This document shows, in pieces, positions 42,501 through 53,105 of a stretch of 64,000 bases of DNA (its first letter is position 1; the number at the start of each line of letters is the position of its first letter). The translations under genes and the position numbers were made by a program. The stretch is taken from contig JAPFFF010000041.1 of NCBI GenBank assembly GCA_039105265.1, positions 1 to 64,000 of the forward strand. The letters are read 5' to 3'. The stretch comes from Tritrichomonas musculus. Its lineage: Eukaryota > Parabasalia > Tritrichomonadida > Tritrichomonadidae. The notes below the pieces were generated by a model. The model was not told where the DNA came from, ran no database searches, and worked only from the letters and a program-made list of their open reading frames with translations.

Positions 42501-44950
42501 AATTTCATCTAAATACAAGAAAATATTGACTCGATGAAATGATTGAAAATTATTTGAACTTACAATGATTGGCTGCTTATAAGAATAAGAGCTTTGTTCT
42601 TTGTCAATATAATCAATATAATTTCGATATTCATCTTCATTAACATCTTCTGTAATGAAATTTGAATCATTTCTTAAAATATCAACAATTTCATTAAAAG
42701 TTGGTCTTTCATTAGGTTCTTGTGACCAACATTTTTCAATCAATTTCTTGTAACAATCAGGGATTTCTTCAGTGAATTCAGGTCTTTTTTTATTGTTTAT
42801 AATTTCTGGGACAATTTTAAAAGGGGTTAAATTACCAAAAGGCCGATTATTTGTCATTATTTCATATACAACCATAGCAAAAGAATAAACATCAACAGGT
42901 TTATCATAAGTTTCATTAAGAAAAACTTCAGGGGCAATATAGGCAATTGTTCCAACAACTCCTGACTTATCATTTTGAATATCATTTACAAGTCTTTTAG
43001 ATAAGCCAAAATCAATGATTTTTGGGAATAAATAATCATCGAATAAAATGTTGTCTGGCTTTAAATCACGTAGAATGATTTCATGTGAATGTAAAAAAGC
43101 CATTCCTGAGGCAATTCCGTAAATATTGATCAATTTCATCGTATCATCCCAATCAGGAATTTCTTCATCATTTCTTAATGATTCCAAGAAATGACTCAAC
43201 GATCTATTCGATGATAATTCCATGATTATAACTGGATGTGGGTTGTTATGAAAATCAACAGGACTGTATCCAATGAATTTAACAAATGATGGATGATTTA
43301 CTTTCGATATTGAATTCACTTCTCTTAAAAGAATATAATAATCGTTCCTTTTACATTGATTGTAGTCAATACGAAGAACTTTGGCAGCATATTTCAAGCC
43401 TGTTTTTTTATTAAGAACTTCATAAACTTTACTATAAGAACCTTCACCAATTTCTTTATGCAATTCAAAATCATCTAAATCAACATAAGCAAAATCTAAC
43501 GAAATATTGATTGTTTCTGTTATATAAATACTTGTTAGATTATAATGAAAATCATTTCCTATTTTTTTGTCAGTTGTTTCATTAATTATTATTTTATTGG
43601 CTGGATTAAAAGTGATATTTGAATCATCAATCATTTTAACGTATTTTTGAAATTCTTTTGAATCAACTTTTTCATTAATGAATTCTGGGTTATTTCTGAG
43701 AATATCAACAATTTCAGCAAAAGTTGGTCTTTCTTTTGGTTCTTGTGACCAACATTTTTCAATTAATTTTTTGTAACAATCAGGAACGGTTTCGGTTATT
43801 TGTGGTCTTTTTCCTCTTTCAACGACTTCCTTTTGAATTTGAACAACATTTTTCAGCTCTTTAAAAGGCTTCAAATTGGTCATTATTTCGTAAACAATCA
43901 ATGAAAATGCATAGACATCACTGGACTTGCTGTATTCTTTCTTTAAATACACTTCTGGTGATAGATATGCAGGTGTGCCTTTGATTTCTGAGAAAACTTC
44001 TGACGTTGAATTAGGAGGAAGTTCTTTTGACAATTGAAACCCATCAATTTTAGGATACAAAAATTCATCGAGAAGAATAATTTCTGGCTTCAAGTTACGA
44101 TGAATTATGTTGTGCGAATGCAGATAGGACACTCCTGACGCAATTCCATAAATTAGGATCAGTTTTTGTGTATCGTTCCATAAAGGAAATGACTCATAAA
44201 TGTCCAACAATGTAGACAATTTTCCACTTGAACAAAAGTCAGTAATTATCATTGGGTTTTTATTGTCTTTAAAGTCAACAGGACTGTAAGCAATAAATCT
44301 ATTGATTGATGGATGATCTAGTTGAGAAATAACCGCCAATTCTTGTGAAAAATTGAGAAGACCACTCTCATTAAATTTTCCAAAACTATTTTCAGAGACT
44401 CGTGCCAAATATCTCTCGCCGGTTTCTTTATTATCAATCAAACAAGCATCATTGAACAGCAAATTATCAATCATATTGCCTTGTCTGAACTTTTTCAAAT
44501 CAAAATTACGGTTGTTCACAAAAAGTTCAACTTTTTGAGAACTTTCTTTTCTTCCAATTATTTCATCAAACTGATCAGTTTTTTTGGTTTCATCATAATT
44601 GATTTCTGAACTTTCAACCATCTTTATGTATTGTTGATACTCTTCATCATCTTTCAATTCTGAATTGTTCTTCAAAAGCTCAACAATTTCGTCAAATGAA
44701 GGTCTTTCTGTTGGATCTTGTGACCAACATCTATTAATCAGATTCTGATAAAATTTTGAGATTCCAAAATTATCCGGTCTCTTGCGATCAATGGCAACTT
44801 CTTTGATGAGATGAATCGTTGTTTTCAATTCTTCAAACGGTTTTTTCTTGGTCAAAATTTCACTACAAACAATTCCAAAAGAATAAATATCACTTGACTT
44901 GCTGTAGTTTTGATTCAATAAGACTTCTGGGGCTGAGTATTCTTGGTGTA
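39552..44950 (-). pseudogene. Tandem TKL-like polykinase, 5' end lost to a Polinton insertion
   Basis: Minus-strand frame of about 1,800 host codons ending at 39552. It starts inside a kinase domain (YSAPEVLLNQNYSKSSDIYSF, about 44,940) and then has five more domains separated by about 60-residue linkers. Their starts are near 44,500, 43,480, 42,460, 41,490 and 40,585. The second keeps neither HRD nor DFG (IIHRNLKPE, KIDGFQ) and the fifth has VHQNLKAED and ISNFSSS with a shortened activation segment, so both look like pseudokinases. The third (ILRDLKPDN, DFG), fourth (LHRDLKPGN, DFG) and sixth (LHRDLKAEN, DFG) keep the catalytic pattern. Each domain ends with a CW..eP..RP.F.eIv block typical of TKL kinases. 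The open frame runs 27 codons into the Polinton end; those codons are not kinase. The gene's start and promoter are beyond the element. Confidence 0.9.
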
Positions 44951-45485
44951 AGTAGTGTAGGGGAGGCGCGTAGGACCCCCAGATACGAAAATGGTCGAAA
45001 ATGGCCCTTAAATGGGTAGTTACGAGCATGGAAACGCGTTTTCGAAAAGTCCCAAAAAGAGCCCCAAATGGGCCTTAAATGGGCTGTTTTCAGCACTCCG
45101 ACGAGTTATGCCTATCGGAAATTCCTCGCGTGACATGTCCATCGTGTATTTCTTGCGTGAATCGCACACTCGGAGGGTCTAGTTACGGTGCTCGAAATGG
45201 ACGACCCCCAGATACGAAAATGGTCGAAAATGGCCCTTAAATGGGTAGTTACGGCACTCGTGAGAGATCCTCGTTTGTGACCATCCCGTGACGATTTTCG
45301 TGGTGGTTATGCCCGGTAAAGAGTCTCGTTAGTGAGTGAAATGGACGACTACTAGATATTGTTTATACCTCATGAGCGATAAATAGCGGGGTGGGTGAGT
45401 GTGGGTGATCTCGTGGATGGGTGATCTCGTGAGGGGTGATCTCGTGGGGGGTGATGGCTTATGGGTCATAAATTTTTTAACGCCC
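44951..45485 (+). repeat. Polinton left terminal region with internal repeats
   Basis: Non-coding terminal part, expected to be the terminal inverted repeat; its partner is outside the window. It contains a 51-bp direct repeat (44974-45024 and 45203-45253) starting GACCCCCAGATACG, and a degenerate GGGTGATCTCGTG repeat at 45403-45456. TTAAATGGG occurs three times. Confidence 0.75.
45471..45485 (+). promoter_or_regulatory. T-run start motif before the polymerase gene
   Basis: TTTTTTAA lies 6 bases before ATG 45486. It belongs to a motif found before most genes of this element, and favours 45486 over the ATG at 45399. Confidence 0.5.
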
Positions 45486-48400
45486 ATGAAAGAAATGAAC
45501 TACGATCAATCAGTCGAAATCGATGACGTAAACGTAGTCAAGTATGCCGATCTAAAACGATTAGCTCGTATGCTGGACATCCCCAACGATGTCACCAACG
45601 AATCATGGGAAACAGTCAAGCGTAGACTTGGTATCACAGGGATTGTCACCAAAGAGATATTCGCTCAGAACAAGTCCCGTTTCGTGGATGAGTTAGTCGG
45701 TATCATCGTCGATAGAGCCCTTGAACTTGGTTACGACAACGATGACACCAAATTCATGTCCTTCTACAACTTCGCGAAGGGATATAAAACTGGGAAGCAT
45801 TTAGTTGTCCCTCAACCACCCGAACATCCACGGTCTCCAACAAGGTACATCGATACCGATGTCGGATTCCTCAATCAATTACGTTTTCATCTACCACCAG
45901 ATCCTTTGAGTAACCCCTTCGAAGCCCTCAAGCACGAATCCCTGAAGAAGCGCTTCAATGAACGACTCGGAGTTGAACGCAAACGATTTGAGCAGAAGAA
46001 AGTCGATGATGAGTTCTTCAAGCAATTGTATCCACGACCAGATCCTTTGAGTAACCCCTTCGAATTCAACAAGCACGAACACCTGAAGAATCGTTTTCGT
46101 GAACGACTCGACAAAGAGAGAACCCAAATCAAGACATCCAAAGCGGCATACAAAGCGATGTTGGATAAGCTGATGACCGAACCATTTCTCCTTCGTCCAC
46201 TTCCACCCAAAGAGATGATTCCACTCAAACCATACTCCGTAAAGCTATTCGAGAAAGAAAACGAAGAACTGATCAACTACTTCGACAAGTTCGGTCACGA
46301 GTTCAAGTCATCGAATCCCGAATACCTTACCATCAACGAACCCAACGATGAAGAGAAAGCCAAAGCAGCATTCCAGAAGAAGAAGTATCATGGAACACAG
46401 ATCGTCAACAAGACCCAAGACAAGAAACCCATCGTTGTGTACTACCTCAACGACATCCACCGTCTCGAAGACATCTTCAACTTCCTTGAGAACACCGTCT
46501 ACAAGAGCGAGCGCAAACCATTCAAGATCACGTTCGACCTCACCGGGATCTTCGAAACACCAAGAACCAATATCGATGACATCACCGACTACACCTACGA
46601 AGAACGTGAGATCAACGCCACCAACTACAAGAACGCCAACAAGATTCCCATCCTCATCCAACTCAACGATGAACTCGAGAAGGTCAAGTACTATATCGAA
46701 TCCGTCTTGTTCAACTACTCAACGACTGAATCTAATGTGAAGCTCATCTACGTCACTTCCGTTGCCTTCAAGGTGTCGAGATTGGTCAAGGTCACCGGTA
46801 AGGTGAAGCTCCCTGATGAGCTAGTCAAATCACGATTACTCATCACGGACAACGATGACGATGGTCTCTGCTGGTACCGTTTCCTGAGTGTTTGCTTGAA
46901 CCCTGAATTAGGGAACCTCATCAAACCAACCACCAAGAAGTACTCGATCGTTCATCGAACATCAGCAGCTCGAAAGCTTCTCTGCCAAGACCATGGCGTC
47001 ACATACTCAACGAGACCAACCAAAGCAGCTCAATCCATTCTCGATTCATTCAATGGTATGTCCACCGAAGAGATGAAAGCGTCTGCCATGAAGAACCACA
47101 TCAACGTCAACGTCTACAACTACTCCATTGATGAGAACCGCTACGACATCCAAGAACAGTGGTATGACGAGAAGAATGGAACTCCATTCAACGCGCTTCT
47201 ATTCTCTGATGGAATGGTCTGTCACATCATGTACATCATAGATGCTGAGAAGTTGACGAACATCTTCATCTGCCCCAAATGCAGATCATACGTCGTCCGC
47301 AACGAGAACAGACATGGCCAAGAACGAATGAACAAACACATCTCCTACTGCGACGGCAAGTTCAAGAAGAAGTACATTCCCGAACGCATCAGTGAACCCT
47401 ACTGTCCACACATCCTCAATCACCCCGTTTACGAGTACTGCCTCGCACATGACCTTGAATGGAAACCTCAGCAACTCTACATGACCTATGACTTCGAGAC
47501 GATGGAGCATCAAGTCAACATCAAATCGGGTGACTCAACCACGATCAACAGTGAGCTCATCCCTCTATCAGTCAGCTGCTGCGTGAAGTCCTCATCATCA
47601 ACACTCACCAAACACTTCGATGCGAGAGACCCTCAGTTCATTCCCGAATGGATCAAGTTCATGTTCGAACAAGCCGTCAATGTTGTTGCCAACAAGGTCA
47701 CATTCCTCAGCGAGATGGTTCATATCGATGATATCGAGAAGCTCCAGAAACTGGATAGAAACCTCTTCACAGTCACTGTGTTGGGATACAACTCAGCTCG
47801 TTTCGATAGCAATCTCTTCAAAGAGTACCTCAACTACGAATACCAAGACATGAAGTGGTCCGTCGACAATACCTCTCTGATCGGTTCCCCATCATCAATG
47901 AAACAGTTCGTCATCAAGTCCGATATGTATGGTCTTCGATTCATCGATGCTCAGTCATTCGTTAGTGGTGGTTCCCTGAAGCAATTCGGTATTGACTTTG
48001 GTGGTGAGAGCAACTCCGTCAAAGGTGTCTTCCCTTACGAAGCAGTCAACAGCGAGAACTACAACGACGTACTCTCGAAATCAGAACCATTCAGTCACGA
48101 AGACTTCTATAGCTACCTCAATCAGAAGAACCCATTGAGTGAATCCGATTACAACGAATACGTCGAAGACTCCAAACGATTCGAAACCAGATGGGACTAT
48201 CTGTTGAGCTACAACGACAACGATGTCGAGATGATGATCAAACCCATTGACAACCTCATCCTCATGAACTCCAAGTATGGAATAGACCTTCTATCGAACC
48301 TCTCGTTATCGAGAAACTCATCTGAGATCAAGTACGCAATGGCTTACAAAGACTTTGACCCTCACGTCGATTACTCAACAGTCAACGAAGCGAACACATT

Positions 48401-51305
48401 CAAACCAACCCCTAAATGGTGGGAACGTAAGTGCGATGCCTACTACAGACAAGATGAGCAGTACAACACCAAACACAAGCAATCGTTGAGAGACCTCGGC
48501 AAGTGTGTATCCGTTGATGACTATGATTCGTTCATGAACATGTACAACGATCCATCCCTCGGGAAATGCCATCTCTGTGGTGAACACTTCACGTACTCCA
48601 ACAAGCCTACTCTTGATCGAATCAACAACGACATCGGTCACGAACTCACCAACTGTAAGCTCGCTTGCGAAGTCTGCAACAAGATGAGATCCAACCATGA
48701 CCCTGAAGTCACTCGTCTGAGAATCCAGTTGAAGAAGTTCTGTAAGCTCAACCACTTACCAACAACCGTCTCCGATGAACGTGAATACAATCGCTTACGA
48801 AATGGAATCACAGGTGGTTTGTCTAACGTGATGCACAGACGAAACATCAGAGGTGAAACCCACATCAACAGACTCCACTACGATCCAGAAACCAACAAGG
48901 TCATCTCAAGGGACACACCCAATGTAGTGACACACGTCGTTGGGGATGACTTCAATAGCTTGTATCCATCATCATTCTCATCAGAGGTTCATCCATTCAA
49001 CAAGTATCATGGAGGTATCATGTACATGCCTGGCTCGATGATCAACTCGTTCAACTGCTATGACGCTGATGGAAACGTCAACAGAGACATCAAACGAAAG
49101 TGCTTGAACATCATCCACTCCAAACACAGATTCGATAGCGATCCCAAGATCATGTTCCACGCAACGGTTAAGCTTGAATGCCCCAAAGAGAAGATCAATG
49201 ACTTCATCAACTTCCCTATCGTGTTCCGCAACATCAAGATCAGTAACGATGAGTCCACTATCGGCTCATATATGTACAACTACGGACGAGACAACAAACT
49301 CCACTCCGTTGACGAACGTGACACGAAGCTGACTATGCTCTTGGATACCATGGGTGAGTTCATGACGTTTGGGTGCTACTACTTGTGGTTCCTGATTGAT
49401 CATGGTTTGAAGGTCATCGATGTCGAGAACGTCACCTTGTATGACTGTCACAGGGGCTTCAACAACTTCGTGAATGAGTTCATGAATGAACGTATCGCTA
49501 TCCTCAGTGGTGAGAAGCATGGTGCCGAGAAGTTCTATAAGATCTGCATGAATGGCTCATATGGTTACGATGCACTCAACTCAGAGAACTACAACAAGAT
49601 CAAGATCGTCGACACTGACAACGTCTACAGATACACCATCTCGGACACATACATGAGTGGTACTCCACTTACAGATTCATCCTATCTGATACAAGTCCAA
49701 CCGAAGAGCTTTCGATGTAAGACTCCTCTCCAAGAAGCCTTCTTCACCCTCGACAACGCCAAGTTCTGGTACTTGACCTTCATTTACGACTTCCTCTTCA
49801 AATGCGTTGATCTCGAACGAATCCACTTCACGTCATGTGACACAGATAGTGTCTACTTCGCTGTTGCCGGTGACATGAACAGACATGGAGAACAAGCCTT
49901 CGATGCTATCATCAGTGATCGAGACTTCTATGACAAGTTCGCTGGGATGTTCCTTCCCAATCCAAGTATCGGTACCAAAGCTGATGAGAAGAAGATCCTC
50001 GGATGCTGCATTGAGAAGTATGGTGACAATCAGGTAGCTCTCTGCCCAAAGTGCTATACCATCTGGAACGACCATTCCGATAAAGCCATCTCATTGAAGC
50101 TCAAGGGAGTCTCTCTGAAGAAGAACAACATCAAGTCATCCGATTACGAATCCATCATCAACGACAAGATCATCGTCCCCGGCATCAACATCAATCTCCA
50201 GATGAAGAAGAATCGAATGTCGAAGGTGACCGTCAACAAGAATGCCCTAACTGGTTTCCACAACAAGATGATCGTGTTGGAGAATGAATCATGTGTCCCA
50301 TTCATCAATGGTTTGACCTCCAACGATATCGTCATCGAGGTAGATGATTTCGTCCTTGATGCTGATGAAGAAGCCATTAACGAGTTGATCGACATCATGT
50401 GCATGGACTACGTTGTTGAACCTGAACGAGACACATCCTGCTACGGTTTGCCTCTGAAGGTCCGTTTCGATGACGAATGGTACGAGACCTACAACTACAG
50501 TAAGCATGGAACCATCAAGGGTCATCGTGTCGATAGTGAACTCAAGAGATACCAAACCGGTAAGTGTTTGATGGTGAACCAATGTCCTGGATTGACTGTC
50601 ATCGACATCGACATCAACAAATCGTTACCACCTGCCGATAGGGAACTCATCCGCAACCAACTAATCGAGAAGCTATCAAGCGATGACGTTATCGTGAAGA
50701 CCGGATCAGGTGGACTCCATATATACACCAACGAGATGGATTACGACAGGTTCTACAAGAACAGTTACGTCAAGTGCTTCACTGGTGAGAACTTCGATAT
50801 CGACATCTTCACTTCATGGACCGAAGACAAGCAAGCCGTTATCATGCTTCCTGGATCATCGAACCGCAACGGAGAGTACGTATTCATTCGTGGAGGTTAT
50901 GATTCCGTGTTGACCCGATCAAGTGATGACGTCATGAAAGACCTCGGTATTGATATCACCTTCACGAAACCACCAACAACATACCAAGAGATGGATGACT
51001 CCGAGATGGTATTCCTTAGTGATGACGAAGAGAGGTGGTTGGTTAACGGATTGACCGACATGGAGATACACAACTTCGCCTCAAAAATAGATGAACGATT
51101 GACCCTGTTGCCGTTATTCTCCGCCATCAACTGCTTGTCACCAAAGAATAGATCCATCGCTTACGAGAAGGTTCGTCGTGAATGTAGACTCACTGAGAAA
51201 GCCTCCAGTAACTTCGATTCGGTGATGGAGAGAAACGAAGGGAACCACTCACATATCAATGTCTTGAAGAAGATCGTCAGGTTGTACAACCCTATGTACA
51301 TGTAA
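45486..51305 (+). CDS. Polinton protein-primed DNA polymerase B with primase-polymerase-like C-terminus
   Basis: About 1,939 residues from ATG 45486. Residues about 120-230 hold two repeats of PDPLSNPFE....HE.LK. Residues about 455-625 resemble the N-terminal region of animal Polinton polymerases (a DDDGLCW segment, then a CPKC...H....C finger). The exonuclease opens with TYDFETMEH near 668. A CxxC...CxxC HNH/endonuclease VII-like segment lies at about 1,028-1,075. Polymerase motifs follow: FNSLYPS near 1,155, NGSYGY near 1,355 and CDTDSVYF near 1,450. At about 1,690-1,810 there is a block with VIDIDIN, TGSGGLHIY and FDIDIF...VIMLPGS, the pattern of archaeo-eukaryotic primase-polymerases. It copies the element DNA from a protein primer. 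The gene ends in a 14-base tail-to-tail overlap with the integrase gene. Confidence 0.93.
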   Translation: MKEMNYDQSVEIDDVNVVKYADLKRLARMLDIPNDVTNESWETVKRRLGITGIVTKEIFAQNKSRFVDELVGIIVDRALELGYDNDDTKFMSFYNFAKGYKTGKHLVVPQPPEHPRSPTRYIDTDVGFLNQLRFHLPPDPLSNPFEALKHESLKKRFNERLGVERKRFEQKKVDDEFFKQLYPRPDPLSNPFEFNKHEHLKNRFRERLDKERTQIKTSKAAYKAMLDKLMTEPFLLRPLPPKEMIPLKPYSVKLFEKENEELINYFDKFGHEFKSSNPEYLTINEPNDEEKAKAAFQKKKYHGTQIVNKTQDKKPIVVYYLNDIHRLEDIFNFLENTVYKSERKPFKITFDLTGIFETPRTNIDDITDYTYEEREINATNYKNANKIPILIQLNDELEKVKYYIESVLFNYSTTESNVKLIYVTSVAFKVSRLVKVTGKVKLPDELVKSRLLITDNDDDGLCWYRFLSVCLNPELGNLIKPTTKKYSIVHRTSAARKLLCQDHGVTYSTRPTKAAQSILDSFNGMSTEEMKASAMKNHINVNVYNYSIDENRYDIQEQWYDEKNGTPFNALLFSDGMVCHIMYIIDAEKLTNIFICPKCRSYVVRNENRHGQERMNKHISYCDGKFKKKYIPERISEPYCPHILNHPVYEYCLAHDLEWKPQQLYMTYDFETMEHQVNIKSGDSTTINSELIPLSVSCCVKSSSSTLTKHFDARDPQFIPEWIKFMFEQAVNVVANKVTFLSEMVHIDDIEKLQKLDRNLFTVTVLGYNSARFDSNLFKEYLNYEYQDMKWSVDNTSLIGSPSSMKQFVIKSDMYGLRFIDAQSFVSGGSLKQFGIDFGGESNSVKGVFPYEAVNSENYNDVLSKSEPFSHEDFYSYLNQKNPLSESDYNEYVEDSKRFETRWDYLLSYNDNDVEMMIKPIDNLILMNSKYGIDLLSNLSLSRNSSEIKYAMAYKDFDPHVDYSTVNEANTFKPTPKWWERKCDAYYRQDEQYNTKHKQSLRDLGKCVSVDDYDSFMNMYNDPSLGKCHLCGEHFTYSNKPTLDRINNDIGHELTNCKLACEVCNKMRSNHDPEVTRLRIQLKKFCKLNHLPTTVSDEREYNRLRNGITGGLSNVMHRRNIRGETHINRLHYDPETNKVISRDTPNVVTHVVGDDFNSLYPSSFSSEVHPFNKYHGGIMYMPGSMINSFNCYDADGNVNRDIKRKCLNIIHSKHRFDSDPKIMFHATVKLECPKEKINDFINFPIVFRNIKISNDESTIGSYMYNYGRDNKLHSVDERDTKLTMLLDTMGEFMTFGCYYLWFLIDHGLKVIDVENVTLYDCHRGFNNFVNEFMNERIAILSGEKHGAEKFYKICMNGSYGYDALNSENYNKIKIVDTDNVYRYTISDTYMSGTPLTDSSYLIQVQPKSFRCKTPLQEAFFTLDNAKFWYLTFIYDFLFKCVDLERIHFTSCDTDSVYFAVAGDMNRHGEQAFDAIISDRDFYDKFAGMFLPNPSIGTKADEKKILGCCIEKYGDNQVALCPKCYTIWNDHSDKAISLKLKGVSLKKNNIKSSDYESIINDKIIVPGININLQMKKNRMSKVTVNKNALTGFHNKMIVLENESCVPFINGLTSNDIVIEVDDFVLDADEEAINELIDIMCMDYVVEPERDTSCYGLPLKVRFDDEWYETYNYSKHGTIKGHRVDSELKRYQTGKCLMVNQCPGLTVIDIDINKSLPPADRELIRNQLIEKLSSDDVIVKTGSGGLHIYTNEMDYDRFYKNSYVKCFTGENFDIDIFTSWTEDKQAVIMLPGSSNRNGEYVFIRGGYDSVLTRSSDDVMKDLGIDITFTKPPTTYQEMDDSEMVFLSDDEERWLVNGLTDMEIHNFASKIDERLTLLPLFSAINCLSPKNRSIAYEKVRRECRLTEKASSNFDSVMERNEGNHSHINVLKKIVRLYNPMYM

Positions 51306-53067
51306 CGTCGAGCTTGTATCGAGGGACCAATTGGGTATTGTTTTTGTCGTCGATGACTGCGTATAACCCACCGTTGAATCCCAACACTTTGTGGTTACCT
51401 GGTTGGATGACTGATCTTCTCTTCGACATCGAATCTCTATCGTTGTATACCTTGACAGGTGTTCCCTCAGGAAGCTTGAATGAAGGGCTATTCATGACGT
51501 TGTAGTTCTCTTTGAGGATCTGTCTACAGATGTACTCTTCTAGTTCTTCATCGTCTTGGACCATCGCTGGTGATACATCCATCCCCGCGTACTTGCTGAG
51601 TGTCCCATGAGTGGATTCGTTGTATTGAGTCACCAGTGACTTCATGATCCCTGGGGTTATGTCTTTGACTTCCATGTTGTAGGCCATGTCCCTGATGGTT
51701 CTCACTACACGATCCAGTATCCCTAAGGAGCCATGTAACGGGTCCGTGGTGTCTTTATCGTCTTTGTTCTTCATGAAGTCGGGATATACGTTGACCTTCA
51801 TTCGGGGTACTTCCGTGAACGTGATGTTGTGAGCAGCATAGAACCTCCAGGCATAGTCCGAGTTGAACGCTTTCTCTCCATCCCCTTGAAGGTACATCAC
51901 TCGCATACCATCCCGAATGAGCTTCTGTAACGTCTTGATGAATGTGGTAGCCGTCTTGATGTCCCTTACGGATACTCTCAGTGTCTTCTCTTCGTCAGTG
52001 GCATTGTCGTTGAATAGGACCTCGTTCATCAACTCCACGAATAGGTATCTCGTGTTGACATTGATGGCGAATAGGTAACAGAGTTTGCCCACGAACACCA
52101 AGTCGATGATGTATGTACCTCTACGAGCAACCTTGTGTAGTTGATACTTCTTGAGGTTCTCTTTCAATGGGAAGTACGTTGTGGTTGTTGTCTCAATGGG
52201 TTTCAGATCAGGGTGGAGTCTCTTGAGGGAGCTGACCTTATAGGGTGACTTGAATGCAATCACTTGTGGAGTCATTCGATCATGAATGGTCTTGAATGTA
52301 CCAGGCTGTTTGTGGAATCGATCGAGATACGTTTGGTACCACTCTTCAATGGGTTTACTCGTTTGCGGCCATCCACTGGAGACTCTCGCGAACTCTTCCA
52401 ACGTTAGTAGCTTGTCGTGGTTGAAGGTGACGTAGTTGTTCAGCTTGTCGGAGAAGTCGTCATGGTACTTGATCTTAACGGGTCTCACCGCAGGTGGTCG
52501 TCTCTTCTTGGATCCGTCGTCGTTGTATGCACTATCAGGATGCTTCTGATTCCATCGTTGACGGAATTCATCCCAAAGGAGTTCTCTGTCTTCGGGTTGC
52601 TTCAGGGCTTTGATGTACGATAGGTTCGTGAACTGATACTTCGTTGGGGGAGTTGTCGTGGAGTTGACCTTGTCGATGAGTTCGTTACGGGCTGTACTAA
52701 TGGCTGTGCCCCTGATGATCTGCTTCTGTCGTGTCTCTTTACGAAGTCGTTTGTAACGATCCAAGATCGATGTGCAGTAACCGATTAGTTCATGGACGAT
52801 GTACTCTCTATTGGATTGAAAGCATCCACGGATTTGTTGCTTCATGGTTGGATCGCTGATGGATTTCCCCGTCGAGGATATATAGTCAACGATACCGAGA
52901 TTGATGATCTGTTGTCGTGAGCTCTCGTTGTTGAGGAATTGGTTGATGTCAGCTTCTACGTCAGGATCGATATCGTTCTCCGTTAACGTAGTTGGATTGA
53001 GGACACTTCTTCCAGTGATTCGGGCTTTGATGTACTCGACGAGGGTGTTTGCTAGTTGGTTCGACAT
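51292..53067 (-). CDS. Polinton retroviral-type integrase
   Basis: 591 residues from ATG 53067. Residues about 310-480 form an rve integrase core: GTYIIDLVFVGKLCYLFAI, then MYLQGDGEKAF, then a HGSLGILDRVVRTIRDM helix. The C-terminal part (GTPVKVYNDRD...VLGFNGGLYAVID, residues about 530-585) looks like the small beta-barrel or chromo-like tail of Polinton and Ty3-type integrases. It joins the element DNA to chromosomal targets and makes the target duplication. The gene faces the polymerase gene and shares a 38-bp head-to-head gap with the small gene at 53106. Confidence 0.88.
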   Translation of the reverse strand: MSNQLANTLVEYIKARITGRSVLNPTTLTENDIDPDVEADINQFLNNESSRQQIINLGIVDYISSTGKSISDPTMKQQIRGCFQSNREYIVHELIGYCTSILDRYKRLRKETRQKQIIRGTAISTARNELIDKVNSTTTPPTKYQFTNLSYIKALKQPEDRELLWDEFRQRWNQKHPDSAYNDDGSKKRRPPAVRPVKIKYHDDFSDKLNNYVTFNHDKLLTLEEFARVSSGWPQTSKPIEEWYQTYLDRFHKQPGTFKTIHDRMTPQVIAFKSPYKVSSLKRLHPDLKPIETTTTTYFPLKENLKKYQLHKVARRGTYIIDLVFVGKLCYLFAINVNTRYLFVELMNEVLFNDNATDEEKTLRVSVRDIKTATTFIKTLQKLIRDGMRVMYLQGDGEKAFNSDYAWRFYAAHNITFTEVPRMKVNVYPDFMKNKDDKDTTDPLHGSLGILDRVVRTIRDMAYNMEVKDITPGIMKSLVTQYNESTHGTLSKYAGMDVSPAMVQDDEELEEYICRQILKENYNVMNSPSFKLPEGTPVKVYNDRDSMSKRRSVIQPGNHKVLGFNGGLYAVIDDKNNTQLVPRYKLDVTCT

Positions 53068-53105
53068 TTATGCCCCATAAAAGGTTTTTAACCTGAACGA
53101 AAGAT
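53068..53105. promoter_or_regulatory. Bidirectional start region with two T-run motifs
   Basis: The 38-base gap between divergent genes holds CCTTTTATGG reading toward the integrase (53076-53085) and GGTTTTTAACC reading toward the small basic gene (53084-53094). Both lie 9-13 bases from their ATGs. Confidence 0.5.

Noticed and set aside
39552-45029. Kinase gene start at 45029
   Set aside because: The first 27 codons of that frame lie in the Polinton end and do not resemble kinase sequence; the real start was lost to the insertion.
45399-45485. Polymerase start at the ATG at 45399
   Set aside because: This stretch is made of the GGGTGATCTCGTG repeat of the terminal region. The T-run motif points to the ATG at 45486.
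46856-47280. OTU-type protease in the polymerase N-terminus
   Set aside because: DDDGLCW looks like an OTU cysteine block, but the segment fits better with the N-terminal region and zinc finger common to Polinton polymerases.
45887-50600. Long reverse-strand frames within the polymerase gene
   Set aside because: They are shadows of the polymerase coding frame, with no start motif and no family features.
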